The position numbers and the translations under genes are program-made. A stretch of DNA of 64,000 bases from Nipponacmea schrenckii. Lineage: Eukaryota > Mollusca > Gastropoda > Lottiidae. This document shows positions 1-13,200 of this stretch, piece after piece (position 1 is the first letter of the stretch; each line of letters opens with the position of its first letter). The DNA is taken from the NCBI GenBank assembly GCA_030562195.1, contig CM060200.1, forward strand, positions 27,133,023 to 27,197,022, in the 5' to 3' direction. Below the pieces are notes generated by a model that was given only the letters and a program-made list of their open reading frames with translations, was not told the DNA's origin and searched no databases.

Positions 1-1169
1 TTTCTAAATGACACTAAATCATCTCAAATTTTATCTAATATAACATAAAAATATCAAATCAATTTAGTTAAAAAAAAAGAAAAAAAGCTTCTATCATCGT
101 CCGAAATATCTACCTCATATGATTTCTTCAACAATTCAACTGACTTGCAAATCGGATCTATGTTTGTGTTTCATGTTTATTGAGCAAACAGTTATTAACT
201 AGTCTAGAAGATTATAAAATACAGCGGAATCGCCCCTCAGTTGTACAATATCTTTAGGCTAGAATGGTTTCACAAATAACTATTTATCATTCATGATATA
301 TGGCTTGTTTTTCTTTATAAATAAAAGTGAAGACCAATATCATTTGTCAGATTCTTCATCATAAATGACTAGAATGCGCTTTGAAATAAGAAATAGATAG
401 ATATATTTTATTTACAAAGCTATTGTTTTGTACATTGATTGAATAGAAAGCTTTCGGGGAATTGGAGAATGGTCCATTCTGCTTGGTTATTTACGGGAAC
501 TAACTATCCCAGTGCGGTTTGAATGACGTCGAGCCAGAAACAACCAACAATGATCACCTACTTAAAAAAGATATTTTTAATTCCACTGATAATTATTTTA
601 CTTGTGTATTTCCCAAGTCTTGATAATTTATAAATGAATAAATATATAGCGGTGGAAAATTAGCGTTTTCTTGGACTATCATAATAATTTTATTACTCAG
701 TTTGTTTGGTTTGTTTTCACCGGCATCAACAAAACGACGCGCGAATTTGAATACGGTGGCTGTATGAATATTCTGGTTTGGAACCGTTTGCTTCTTTTCA
801 TTCCTAATGATTATTTGTTACTCGGAAATTATTAACAAATATTCTCGCCTTATGTTAAACGTGGAAATTTACTTCATTTATGAACTACATTTTCAGACAT
901 TTTGGTTAATTCTTCAACTCTGGTTGAAAGTTTGAATTTAGTCTGTGGTGTTTCCAGCAAAATTGGAACTTTGGAATTGATGTTTGATTTAATCTTTTTA
1001 GAGACGTTTTGATACGTTTGATAACAAGATTTATACATTTATATACCAAACTTATATTTTATATGATAGACATAGATCATGATAGTGTTGTTACTTTATT
1101 AAACTCTCTTTCTTAAGATTGATCTAGATTTCCGCGGATTCGTAAATTTCATCTTTGTTTTCTTTCAAA
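1..1169. other. Region upstream of the polycystin-type gene
   Basis: AT-rich sequence with no coding exon I can support. It must hold the promoter and 5' UTR of the gene starting at 1170, unless further non-coding exons lie outside the window. I see no convincing TATA box or initiator. The one element worth noting is a CRE-like octamer, TGACGTCG, at 524-531. A short purine run lies at 70-86. Confidence 0.5.
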
Positions 1170-1206
1170 ATGTGGAGAAATTGGTTAATCGATCTCATTT
1201 TAACTG
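1170..1206 (+). CDS. Polycystin-type gene, exon 1: signal peptide start
   Basis: ATG at 1170 opens a 12-codon exon followed by a good donor (GTAAGT at 1207). Joined in phase 1 to exon 2 at 2348 (acceptor TTTGTAG), it gives an N-terminus MWRNWLIDLILTGVYCMVC, a plausible signal peptide with a hydrophobic core. The family is secreted into the membrane, so a leader is expected. The in-frame ATG at 2359 inside exon 2 would cut off the first half of this leader, so 1170 is preferred. The intron is 1141 bp. Confidence 0.65.
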
Positions 1207-4200
1207 GTAAGTAGATCTTTTATTACCATCGCGATTTGCGGAATTTTCAACAGACTGAAAATTGTGAATATTGCAAAAATTTGATATTTACACTGGGTTC
1301 TGCTGTTCACAATCTTTAAATAAATGATTTAAAATTAAGAATTGAAAAGATTGAACTAATAAAACAAAAGTCTTGGAGTTGCACTGCTGTTGATTTGTTT
1401 GAAACATTACTTGAAATATTACATCCTATAGTTAAATATTTTCGTGTGTGTTTATTTCTATGTAATTAATAGACGAAGAACAGCGCAAGCCTTGACAAGT
1501 TTTATTGAGAGATCTTAACTACATGCAGTGTTTCGTTTAGTGTTTCAAGATATTAAATTATTCATAATTTTATCCAGTATTTTACTTTATTTGTATTCAT
1601 TAAACATAGTACATGTATATAGTTTGTAATCCTAAGATCCTATCAAAAATACCAAATAAACGTTAGATAAAAACGTTTTAGAAGAAGAGGGCAGATATAA
1701 AGATACTTAATATGTTAGATACAGATATGATTAATTTGCTATAGTTATTTTAATTTTATTCAGCACCTTTCATCTTCACAATGTCAAGTTTTGACGAAAG
1801 AAGCTAATTAAGTAATTAGACGCAGTTCGTTTGACATGACGTAAAGACAACTTGGGAAAGATGCTGAATAAAATTAAGAAACATTGGTTTCTGGCCATTT
1901 TTACTTTTGCAATCGTACGAATGACTATTACCAATCATTTTCTGGCTCTATGATTTCATTTGGTACACCGTTAAGAACCACATTTCCAAAACTGGCACTT
2001 TAATGAGCTCTTTTGGGCCACTTCTGTTCCTTATATCCTATTTTTTATATTTGTGTATCCACTATAGTATCCTTGAATAAGTCATCTTAAATCATAATTC
2101 CAATCTACCCAGCTGTAAATGGGTAAGGATAATCCGGGAAAGATCAATGCCAAGAGGTTTGGACCAACTGGTAGAAAGAATCCCTGTCACGGCGAACATG
2201 CTAACCTAAGTTGTTATCCTTGTAAAATATAGAAGTTTCTTTATAAATCTTAGTTTATATTTTAAATGTTTGTGAGAGAAAGGAATGATTGGTTAAACGA
2301 ATGGTGAATCGGTCATAAATATCAATGGATATTTTGTTATTTTGTAGGTGTATACTGTATGGTCTGTACCGGTGCGGGATACCTTGATCTTCAACCACCA
2401 AGTCTTACAGTAGCACAAGGCACTGCAGTTACATTTGCATTGAATTCTTCTTCAATCTCTGAAACAAACTGTACAGTGTACTTTGGAGATGGGGGTAGCC
2501 TTGACCTTTATAGACAGTCTGAGGACATGGACCCAATGTCGTTTACAAAGCTTTTTACCACGGTGGGAAATCAGAGTGTTACTGCAACTTGTGACGATTT
2601 CCCATTCAATGTGGCATCGTACATTTTCGTGAAAACGTATACTATTGACGATTTACATTTATTTTATACTTCGCCGTTCTCGGTGAACTATACTGTTTAC
2701 GGTGATGTACCTTTTACTATATTACTCTCTGATATTGAAGTCGTACCCACCAATGTCCAGTTGTCATGGGATTTCGGAGATGGTGTTACTGAGAACACGA
2801 TTCTAACTAAATGGATCACTGTACACAGATATGCTACAAGAGGAGTCTACGTTGGTCAGGTTACAATCAGAGCTTTGGGAGAAGAACGAATTTTTACTTT
2901 CGAGCAACAAGTGGGGGTGATAATGTTGTCTGTTGATAAAATGGTTGATTGGGTCAATTATCCGATAAGATTTACCATTGAGTTTGTTACCCCAGTGATT
3001 GACAATCCAGTAACTTTACCCATTACTCTAGAATATGGTGACGGGACTTCAGTAGCTGTTACTTCAGGGACAGTTGTTCCAGTAAAAGTCAAACGTTACC
3101 CATTAGATGATTATTATTATCCCGTTGTTACAGGACAAAACGGCTCGTTTATTGAACACGTAGCCTTGCCCAATCCCTTGATAATAGAAAACAATATACT
3201 GGGCAGACTAAGACCTGGTTACGACGGTAATATTAACTGGCCGCCAGGAGATCTGTCCTTTCAAATGAACGTAGTAGCAGGTACCCCAAGGCTGTTTCAT
3301 ATGAAATGCTCGTTTCGCTTCGGCGATGATATTGATAAAGGTTTACATATTTACATTCACAACCAAACCGTCAACAAGCCTCTGATATTTCAATATCATT
3401 ACCGCACTTTAGGGCAACATCAAGTAGAATGGAAATGCGAGAAAAAGCTGAGTTCGCAAGCTGGGAGTTTTTTTGTCAATGTCATCAATAAATGTGTGAC
3501 AAACAATGGCGTATTCGATAGACAGTATTCTAATTTTACGAGACCTTTAGGCTTATACACCTCTGATGTACAGGAAATCACAAGCCGTTTGACTATTGTG
3601 TGCATCAACGATGGTCCTCAATATCTTTGGTCCATGTATAAACTTCGCAATATTATATCTGAACCATTCCCGAATCCAGATGAATGGGAAACTGTTTATC
3701 CTATACAGCAACCTGGTGGTGATTCCATTCAATTTCCCATTGGCTCAATACCACGAGGTTGGTATCGTCTGAATTTTAGAGTTAGTTTTACAAATCATCC
3801 GAGATACTTTGAAGAATCCACATACATTGCGTTTCTTGAGCCACCATTACGAGCTGACATTGTGGGTGGGTTCATAGTAACTGGGGGGTATTTTGTACAT
3901 GAAATCAACGGTTTTGAACAATCTTACGATCCCTTAATTGAGATCGGCAACGACGATCCTGATATAGAGTTTAGTTGGGAATGTTCTCGAGTAGCGTCAA
4001 CAACATTTATTGAACTCCAAACTATTTACCACAATGAATCCATATCGGTACCATGTAGCAATATTACTGCAGCTGCTGGTCGGGGAATCCTTAGCTTTGA
4101 TGCTTCAGCCCTAACTGCACCAGAGGGATTTGTTTTTAAATTGACAGTTTCTAAACCAGATCGTGTTTCTGATACTTTTACTCAACTTTTTCAAGTCTAT

Positions 4201-7200
4201 GATGGAACTCCTAAGATTGATATAAAGTAAGTCCTTATATTTATACTATTTTCTTTGCAACTTTATAAATATGCTAATGTGGATTTAAGAAATTTTGGCG
4301 AGATCGAAGTTGAAGTTTTTTTCATAAGCGTTTTTTAGAATTATAGCCATTGTCTTTGTGAAAGTATGTCAAATTAGTTTGTTACCATGATGCATGCAAA
4401 GGCTTTCGATTTGGTTGAATTTTAATAAACCTTGGATTGACTATCACTTTTTGTGATTTTATGTAACTGAATTACTTTCGCGATGTTACCTCGCTTGACA
4501 GCTTATATTTTAGAAATAGAAAACAAAACCCAAGAAAACAATGACCTTTCACCTCCATATTTTATGTTTTTTTATTACTATATTGTTCAACTGAATGTTC
4601 AACTCGGCCTATGCTTTGCCGAAAGGATTATCGAATATGTATCATCTGTTTATTGCTAGATGTATAATCAACTGCGAGATAAAAACAGCTGTATCGTCTG
4701 ATCTATCCCTGGTGGTGTATTGTCCTTCATGCTCAGAAACAGATCTACTGGAAGCGCAGTACACCTGGAACATGGTTCATTTGGTACCAGAAGAATCCAC
4801 AGAACAAGCAAATTTCTCAGTTGTGGAAAACTTTCAAGATAATGTGATAAACACAGGTAAGGTTATAAATAAACAAAAATTTTAAATCATGTTTTTTCTC
4901 TTGATGAGTTCAAATGAAAACGTGTTTTCTTGCGTTTAGACGTAACGACGTAACAAGAATATCATGTTCTGTGCTATTTGTTGAATGATTTTCAGATTGT
5001 GGCTCTTGGTTCAGAAAGATGAAAAGATCTTTCAAAAAACAAAGAGTATTACCAGAAAGATACTCACATTTTAAGACTTCAGCTATTTTCTCAGTCGAAC
5101 GAAGGGTTGTATTTTAGATTAGATACAGCTATACAAGTCACTATTCAGAATAATACCTCTACATCTGTTAGTCATTTATCGTCCATATTTTAGGTGAAAA
5201 CCCGTCAGCATTCGTGTTAAAGAAAGGTTTTATAGAAGCGGGCAAGGTTTATCTGATATCTGTAGAAGTTATCATGCCAGGCTTTTCTATTCCTGGTTTC
5301 AGCTCTTTTAGAGTGTTGGCCAATTTACCGCCATATGATGGTACCTGTAGGGTAAACCCTACCTCTGGTAATTATATGTTTAATTGTTTGCTCTTGTAAG
5401 CGTTTGATTTGGACACGATACTTTTAATCATACACCATTTAGAAACAATGAAACTCTGTCCTCTTAACCAAGTCCAAGTTCCTCAAGTTCCAACGACATT
5501 GAGGTATTACTATCAAGCGGCTAATAATATCATCTATATTTAGGTGTTGCTACAAGAACAAAGTTTCGGATATTTTGTGATAATTGGAAAGACGAGGGAT
5601 ATAGGGATGGTTACAATCCAATCGTGGACAAAGACGAACCTTTTACTTTTAAATATTTGATTGGGAAAGAAGATCAATTGGTGCCGCTTATGGCTGGAGG
5701 TATGGACTAAATAAAATCTGATCAAATGTATTGCAATTTAAAGTACGCGTATCTGCAATTTCATTTGCGTTACGTCATTCCAAGTGCTCGTATTATCGGG
5801 TCTGTATATATTTTGACGGTTTTCCTGGAATTAGATTTGAGAGGTTCACACGTGATAGTCCTATAACAAACTTTAACACATTACGGCATTCCATTGATTC
5901 AAGTTCTTCATAACATAATAATGAGTACTGGTCTTATATTGAAATATATGTATTATAGGAGAAAGTACCTCACCCGAGATGGATCTACCGCTATTCCCAG
6001 AATTACAGGGAACTGACTATAGTATTATTGTCCGAGTGTTTGATATTCTACAAGATTATACTGAAGTTGTGGTTAATATCACTGTAAGTATTCAGCCTGA
6101 CAAAGCTAATGTCATATATAAATCCGAATGATGTAGGAACCGAAAGGGCCAGATTTTTCGGGATAGTAAGTAGTATGTATTTCTTGATATATTCCGATTT
6201 CGAGAAGAAATAGACTAGTAAAACACTAGACTGTAGTGTATAACTGAATACACCTTTTCACTTTCAATAAATTTAATAGGCTGATGGTGTCAGCAAACGG
6301 GTGAATGTTTAAGAAGCCCGTGAATTTAGACTGTTGTCGGAGCTTACAATATATGACCCAGAACGATAATTTGATATCCAGTCTGTCAGATCATAGATGG
6401 CCGTGGAATCACCCTAGAAATAGAAACGAAACGAAACGAAACGAAACATCCTGTTTAGCACTTCCAGACACAATTATGAATATAACTTAAAACTATTCAA
6501 TTGTACTGATTACTGATAATTGTATGCAAATATAAAGTGTATAAAATCGATCTATATACTGTCTGAAATGACATATAAATGTATTGTCGCGACAGACAAA
6601 TCACTTATCCATCATGGTCTCTTCAACGTGTCCAAAACTATTGCGTTTTGCTACCAAGTTTAATTGATACACTGACGTGGATTGTATCAGAATGATCAAT
6701 CAATTAATTGTCCAACTGCTGAAAGACTTATCTGATAATTAAAAACTCTATTGTCTTAAAAATCAGATAAATCATCATCAATATTTGAATATTCAAAGAG
6801 TCAATAACAATCCTATACGCTTGAATAAAATAAACAACTAATTGACTACATTCGTGTGGATTTTAAAATTATATGCTTGGTTCGACTTTATATTCCTAAA
6901 TAGAACATATATAATTCAAATGACAGAATGATAAGTCGCATAGAATATAAGTATTGCCACGTAAAAAGAACTCCTAATCAAAATAAAACAAAAAACAAAT
7001 ATTGATTTGTATTATGTACTTGCATGACAATCTCTATATATGATAAAACTGTATTCCTAAAAATAATGTTAATTATTAAAATCATAAATATGATAAAGCT
7101 AACTTAATATTATATTACAAATGACATTCAAATACCATGATAAAACAAATAAGAAGAAGCCTTCCTTAGCCTAAAAATATTACGTGTTAAGTGATAGAGA

Positions 7201-10200
7201 TCATTCTCAGCATCACTTTTTAGAATGAAAATTCTCCGTCTAAAATTAAATAAGAGAACATGAAGTAATGACCTTGAAGTTGGCAGATACTTTTAGTCAA
7301 TTGTAAACGAATCTATCGTGGAACTCTTCATTCTAAAAAGTGACTTCTGTACTAAACTGTCTTTTGACACATGCAATCGATCTTAATGATAGATTTTGAC
7401 CTTACATATTTCTTAAAGAATCCAAAATTATGAAGAGTTTAATGTTTTTACTCTTCAAGCTGTCGTCGCCATTAGAAAACATGTCCAACGTGACAGGCGC
7501 TGAGAAGGTAGAGAGTGTACTTAGTGCCAAATCAACTGATCTATCTGAAGCTAGTGGTACAAGTAGCACTGTCAGATTCTCTAGAACTGTCAACAGTGTA
7601 GTATCAGCTGTTCAATCTGTTGTAAGTATTTCATCACATGTACGAGTCTAGTTCTTGATTTACACCTGTCAAAGAGATTGATTGGACAAATGTTTTTTTA
7701 ACCTCTAATGTTTATAAGGGAGACTAACGCATCGGCGTTAATATCGGCAAAGAACCCAAGATAGGACGGCTTTTAAATCGAAACCGATTGCTTTGCTAAT
7801 AAGACGAGTATTTCATCGTTTTTATCAGAATGACAGCAATAATGTTATAGCTGCTTTATCTATCGTTCTAGCCTTTACCAAAAGATCCCTTGTTGATAGA
7901 TGCTACTGGTGGAATAAGTCAAGTGCAGCCAGATTGGTTAGAATTGTGGAATGATTTCAAGCGTCCTAGAGATTTGTCTACACACAACGCTGTGGCCGAG
8001 GTATTGTTTTCTGGCAGTTACCCCAGGTTAAAATTGATAACAAAATTTTAAACGGATTTTTGCCAAGATATTTGTCACATTTAAGACCTACCTTATTATC
8101 ATCCTCAAGTTAAGACTTTGTACACACACTCATCTCCATTTTCATTAATTATCGAATCAAGATATTACTAAGATAAACATAATTCTGCAGATTGGCTACA
8201 GAAAAGAGCCAATAGTATCAACCCTTCCCAGTGTCCCAGGTTTCCTCTGATTGTTTCGTGATGCAACATTCCGTTCTATACTTTCAGAAAGGTCAAGATT
8301 TTGTAGCAGTGATGAAAGGTAGAAAAGACTCTTTTACAGATTTGAATGGTCAGGGAGTCACAGCTGTTTCTGAATGTTTAAGGAATATTATGGCTAACCC
8401 TGAGAGTACGACATTAGATACAGCGGTAAGGAGACAATATAGCATCTATGGTTATTTAATGCATTGAAAAATTGGCCAACTACTAGACAGTCCCAGATTC
8501 TGACGGCGCCGGTACACCATAAATTCCAGAACTGTTGGTATCTGTTCATACATAATTTCCCAACAAGATTCTTATAGGCGGTACCAAAGGGACTATATAT
8601 TCAGAAAGATAAGAATTTCTATTTATGTCCTGCCTTTCAATAAACATCAGGTTTTCTATCACAGTGTCGATTAAAGATAAATGATATGCCAATCCTTGTA
8701 GATTGAACGTTGAAGTCTTTATTTCAGTTACAAGGTGCAGAGGTAACGTTCAGTGCATCTGATCGGCTCAGTGGCTTGTTGAATAAACGCCCATTTCCTG
8801 TCAAAGAGAAAATAGACGAAGTTGTTAATGGTAAAGTTGTGTTGCTCATTTTTTAGGCATTATCAAAAACGTTCTATTAAGATACGTCAATCATTTCCAT
8901 CTGAATTTAAGTGCATTATTATTAGATATTGTAACCTGATAGATGACAATTTGAAGAATTTCTTCAAACACAGTATTGAATCGTTAATACCTTGCCTTTC
9001 AATAATCAATATTCAACTGTATACGAAGAAAAGTACACGTTAATGCCCTCACAAAAGGCTAATGAACTGTATATTAAAAACAGACATTTATTTTACAGTG
9101 ATTTTGAATATTATATGCTTCTGATGTGCTTCACCACAATAATGAAACTAAACACACATTATTTTACAGTTAATCCTTCGAAAGTTAATTATAGTAGACT
9201 AGAGCAGATCATGTTTTATAAAAAAAAAAAAAAAAAACGTTCATATGAGGCTCATTTATTTATGTTGATCGCTTCACCCCACCCCCCCTGTCTTCACCTT
9301 ATTCCTTTCAACCACACTCCTCCCCATTAGACCCAAGCCCACCTCACTTCACTTCACCCCACTCCCCCTGACTCGACCCTATTCCAATCAACCACACTCC
9401 TCCCCATTAGACCCAAGCCCACCTCACTTCACTTCACCCCACTCCCCCTGACTCGACCCTATTCCAATCAACCACACTCCTCCCCATTAGAACCAAGCCC
9501 ACCTTACTTCACTTCACCCGACCCCACTCAAATCTCACATCACCCAACCACACCCACGTCACCCTACACCACCCAAACCCCACTCCTACCCCACCCCACT
9601 CCACCCACCTCCCTGCTGTTGCTTGTATCTAAAACTATTTTCAGGGATGACTGGTATGATGGATAAAGTAATAAATGCAGTAACACCAGATTTAGAGGGC
9701 AAGGTGGCAGAGATAACTACCGAATCTCTTCGAGAACTGGTTTCACAAACCGGTATCGGTGGTAGCGAAGTTTCTCCCAATGAAGCAGCGTTTATAGCGC
9801 AGAGAATTGCTACCATACAAAATTTAGAAATAGAGAAGAAAAAGAACGCAGTAAGGTTGTGTTTGTAAATAATGCAGTAACATGGAAAGGGATTTGTCCG
9901 CTGAAAGAACCTCCGATTTGAGAAGGGGATATTTGCGAATAAAACGTTATATCCCATAATATACTCATGGACGAAACGTCTCCCCATAGGCTGAATTTCA
10001 AGCAGAACCATGTCACTTTAAACCTAGTACTGACACATGTGAAATTAAGATTTTATTACCATTAAAACACATGTGGTTACAATGACTATTTTATATTGTC
10101 TTCAGAGTCGTCAGATGCTAAGCGGAATGGAAAACAGTCTCGAAAGAAGTCACGATGCTTTAACTAAGAGTTTAGTGAGTGGACAGGCTCCCAAGACTAT

Positions 10201-13200
10201 CGAGAGAGGAAATGTGTTATTACGAGCACAGAAACTCAGTCCCAATGAACTAGCTCAACAGGATATTAAAGCTGGAGACTTCACTCTGAATCTTCCAGCA
10301 GCTAATACTACTGGTGGTTTAAACCGTAGTGAACCAGTCGATGTACAGGTTGGTGTTTTTCTTTGTTAATGTATCACATGTTAGTCCAATATTAAATAAG
10401 ATTTTTTTAAATATCTTTTTTTCCTGATAATTCTTTAATAACATGATTGATACAGATCCTGTTTTACCGTTTTTTAATGTTAATGATATTGTTGTTTTCT
10501 ACCTATTATTGTTTTTGTTTTTTGTTATGTTTATAACTCATCAGGTCACTCTGTTGTGGATAATATCTGTCCCAGGGGGTCACTCATTTACTTTATTATT
10601 GAGTCATCCGCATTCAGACGATGTAATTATTTTTTTCGGTTTAAATAATTCAGATCAATATCGAGTTTTTGAAAGTGATAAATAAAGAAAAAATATTAAA
10701 TAATTCTTCGTATTGAACTCTGTGTACCCTAGGGATGCTTGAATACCATACAAACAGTACTGCCGCTTTATTAAAATCATTCCCCCTCTTGGAATACTAG
10801 TATACTATGAAAATAGCACTGACACTTTGATAAGATTACTTGTACTTGACATGTCATTTGTACCATTGTCTATGCCAGCATTTATATTGTATGAGATATT
10901 ATTGTATGGTTTATATAGCAAACGCTTTGTCTGTCCTGATTATTAATTAATGATCACAATAGATCGAAATGCAAATGATAATAAAATAGACAGCAAAAAG
11001 CCTCAGAACACTTGGCGAGTTCCTATTTTACTATTCTTAACAATTTCCATTTTCCTTATTTTGTTAATTTCAGCTGATTTAAATGTGAAGTTTTAGTTAT
11101 TGCTTACATGTTTGATTTTTTACCAAACTTCTGTTATTTCTAGCACTGCATTATCAAGGAGCAGAAAGTTGGATGTAAAACATTTTTTTCAAAAAATATA
11201 ACAGTTCACCAGGTTCTAACATTAGAAGTAGTAAACCTTTCACCAAGATAGACCATAGATACACTTACAGCTTTCTCAAATGTATCATTTTTCAGGCTAC
11301 AGTTTTTAAGAAGAATCCATTTTCCTGGGGAGCCAATGGTACATCTTATGGTATTGACTCACCGATTGTATCGTTGAAAATTAAAGCACCCAATGGGACA
11401 GTTGCCAAAAAAATGCCTATATCACTTAAACTGAAGACAAAGTCGCCTCCGAAATACCAGACATTCAACGCCAATGAAACATTGAAGGGTCCATACGGAA
11501 TGCATTACCACACTTTCTTACTACGAGACGCCGCAGATTCTTCTTTTATGGTCATCAAAGCTTCCAACGAAACTACCAATGTAACGGCATATTTTAGAGT
11601 TGAGAAAACGCCCAAGTTAAAACATTATGACTATAAGACCACTGCGAGTGCTGAAGACGTGAACGGAGAACGAATTTTCAAGCTCTTTGTACCAGCTCGT
11701 ATATTACGAAAGGGAAAAGTCGTTGTTGGACTCCTTTTTGACGAAGACGGTATGCTACAATTTATTGTTTTTTGGTATCGTGAAGTGATTCAGTATAGTA
11801 TTAATTTAATGCCACATTGTCCAAATACCCTAGTACATACAATCAAATATATACTACAGCTAAAATTATGCTTTTGGGACATTCGACCATCTTCATGCTA
11901 ATTATGGTATTGTCTTTGTCAACTAATACAAGTAATAGTAGCATCTCTGATCAGTGCTTATATTCACAGGAGAGATCGAAGCATTACCCTAAGACACGTC
12001 TGTATACCTATAAATTCATCTTTTTTCAGAACCCGATCCTGATGACCCCCAATCTAATTCTAGAAGAAGAAGAAGCGTCTCATTTAATGACACAGGTAAT
12101 ATTTATAGCTATATAGTCAGAATTCGATATGAGGGCCGTACCTTCGCACATTCACTGCTATAATATCGGTTATTGTGAAAATTTAATCTTTACAGATAGC
12201 ACGATGGTTTCTTTATATAGCACTCATTGCTGCTACTTTGGTCATTTTACAAAAATATAATCATGGACGTAAATTTGTAAAATATAGAAATGAAACGCCC
12301 CATATCAAAACACTTCTGCGGTTATAGGATGATCTTGTATGTTGTATATTACTATAGGGGTCAATGAGACTATGACTAGCTATAATCTAGTAGCGGGAAC
12401 AGATGGTTGTAGAGTGTGGAATAAGGAAGAGGAATATTGGGACGACAAGTCTTGTAAGGTAAAATATAATAATCTTTTTATTTTCACCTTTGTTCCTATC
12501 AGTTTCTTTAACAAAAACGGAATGCGTTTTATACCGACGTACATGTCGTACCACTAGCCTTTGTTTATACAAGTTATAGAGCAAGGTTCGTAAATTACCA
12601 ATAATTTACCATCATTAGCAGAAGATTTTTTTGTGTACATCCTCATTCTTTTAGCCCTATTTTAATAAACCCCAGGAGTTTTCTTATTTTTATTGATAAA
12701 GACGAGAGTGTCATCGACGAAACGTCGCAAGTTGTTTAATAAAGTAATTTTTTTTCATAAAAATGTGTCCAGTTTCTTGTATCTATATACCAATTACTAA
12801 ATGTCACTTAATAAAGCTATTATTATTTGAAGATCAAAATCGATCGAAGCAAAATAATAAAAAGGAATAAATTGTTTGGATTTTCAAGACGACTTTGATA
12901 CCATAAGAGGGATATATAGATTGCATTTACTTTTATGCCATATTGTTATTCCTTGAGCGAATTAAGCATCTTGTTCAAGTAACATTTCTTCAATAATACA
13001 CTGACTGCAGCACGGTGAGATTATCAAGCATTATATCAAACTAGAACACTTTATGAAATTAACAAATTTACAGGTATCGCCATATTCTACACCAGGCGAA
13101 ACCATCTGTGATTGTGACGATCCTCCTGGTTTAACCTTTGGAAGTTCATTTTATTCTCCGCCTAACACCATAGATTTTTCTACTGTGTTCGAGAAGTTTG

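Larger units (their letters stand above)
6084..7459 (+). other. Intron 6 of the polycystin-type gene
   Basis: At 1376 bp this is the longest intron. It contains a (GAAAC)5 microsatellite at 6423-6447 and a foldback element at 7213-7343. Otherwise it is plain AT-rich sequence with no coding signal. Confidence 0.7.

Noticed and set aside
2359..4230. Exon 2 as a complete single-exon gene starting at ATG 2359
   Set aside because: It ends by running into a GTAAGT donor, the domain order is incomplete, and an upstream exon at 1170 supplies the missing half of the signal peptide in matching phase.
10443..10685. Additional polycystin exon in intron 12
   Set aside because: Exons 12 and 13 already join in phase 0 with family-like sequence across the junction; the open stretch is T-rich and lacks splice signals.
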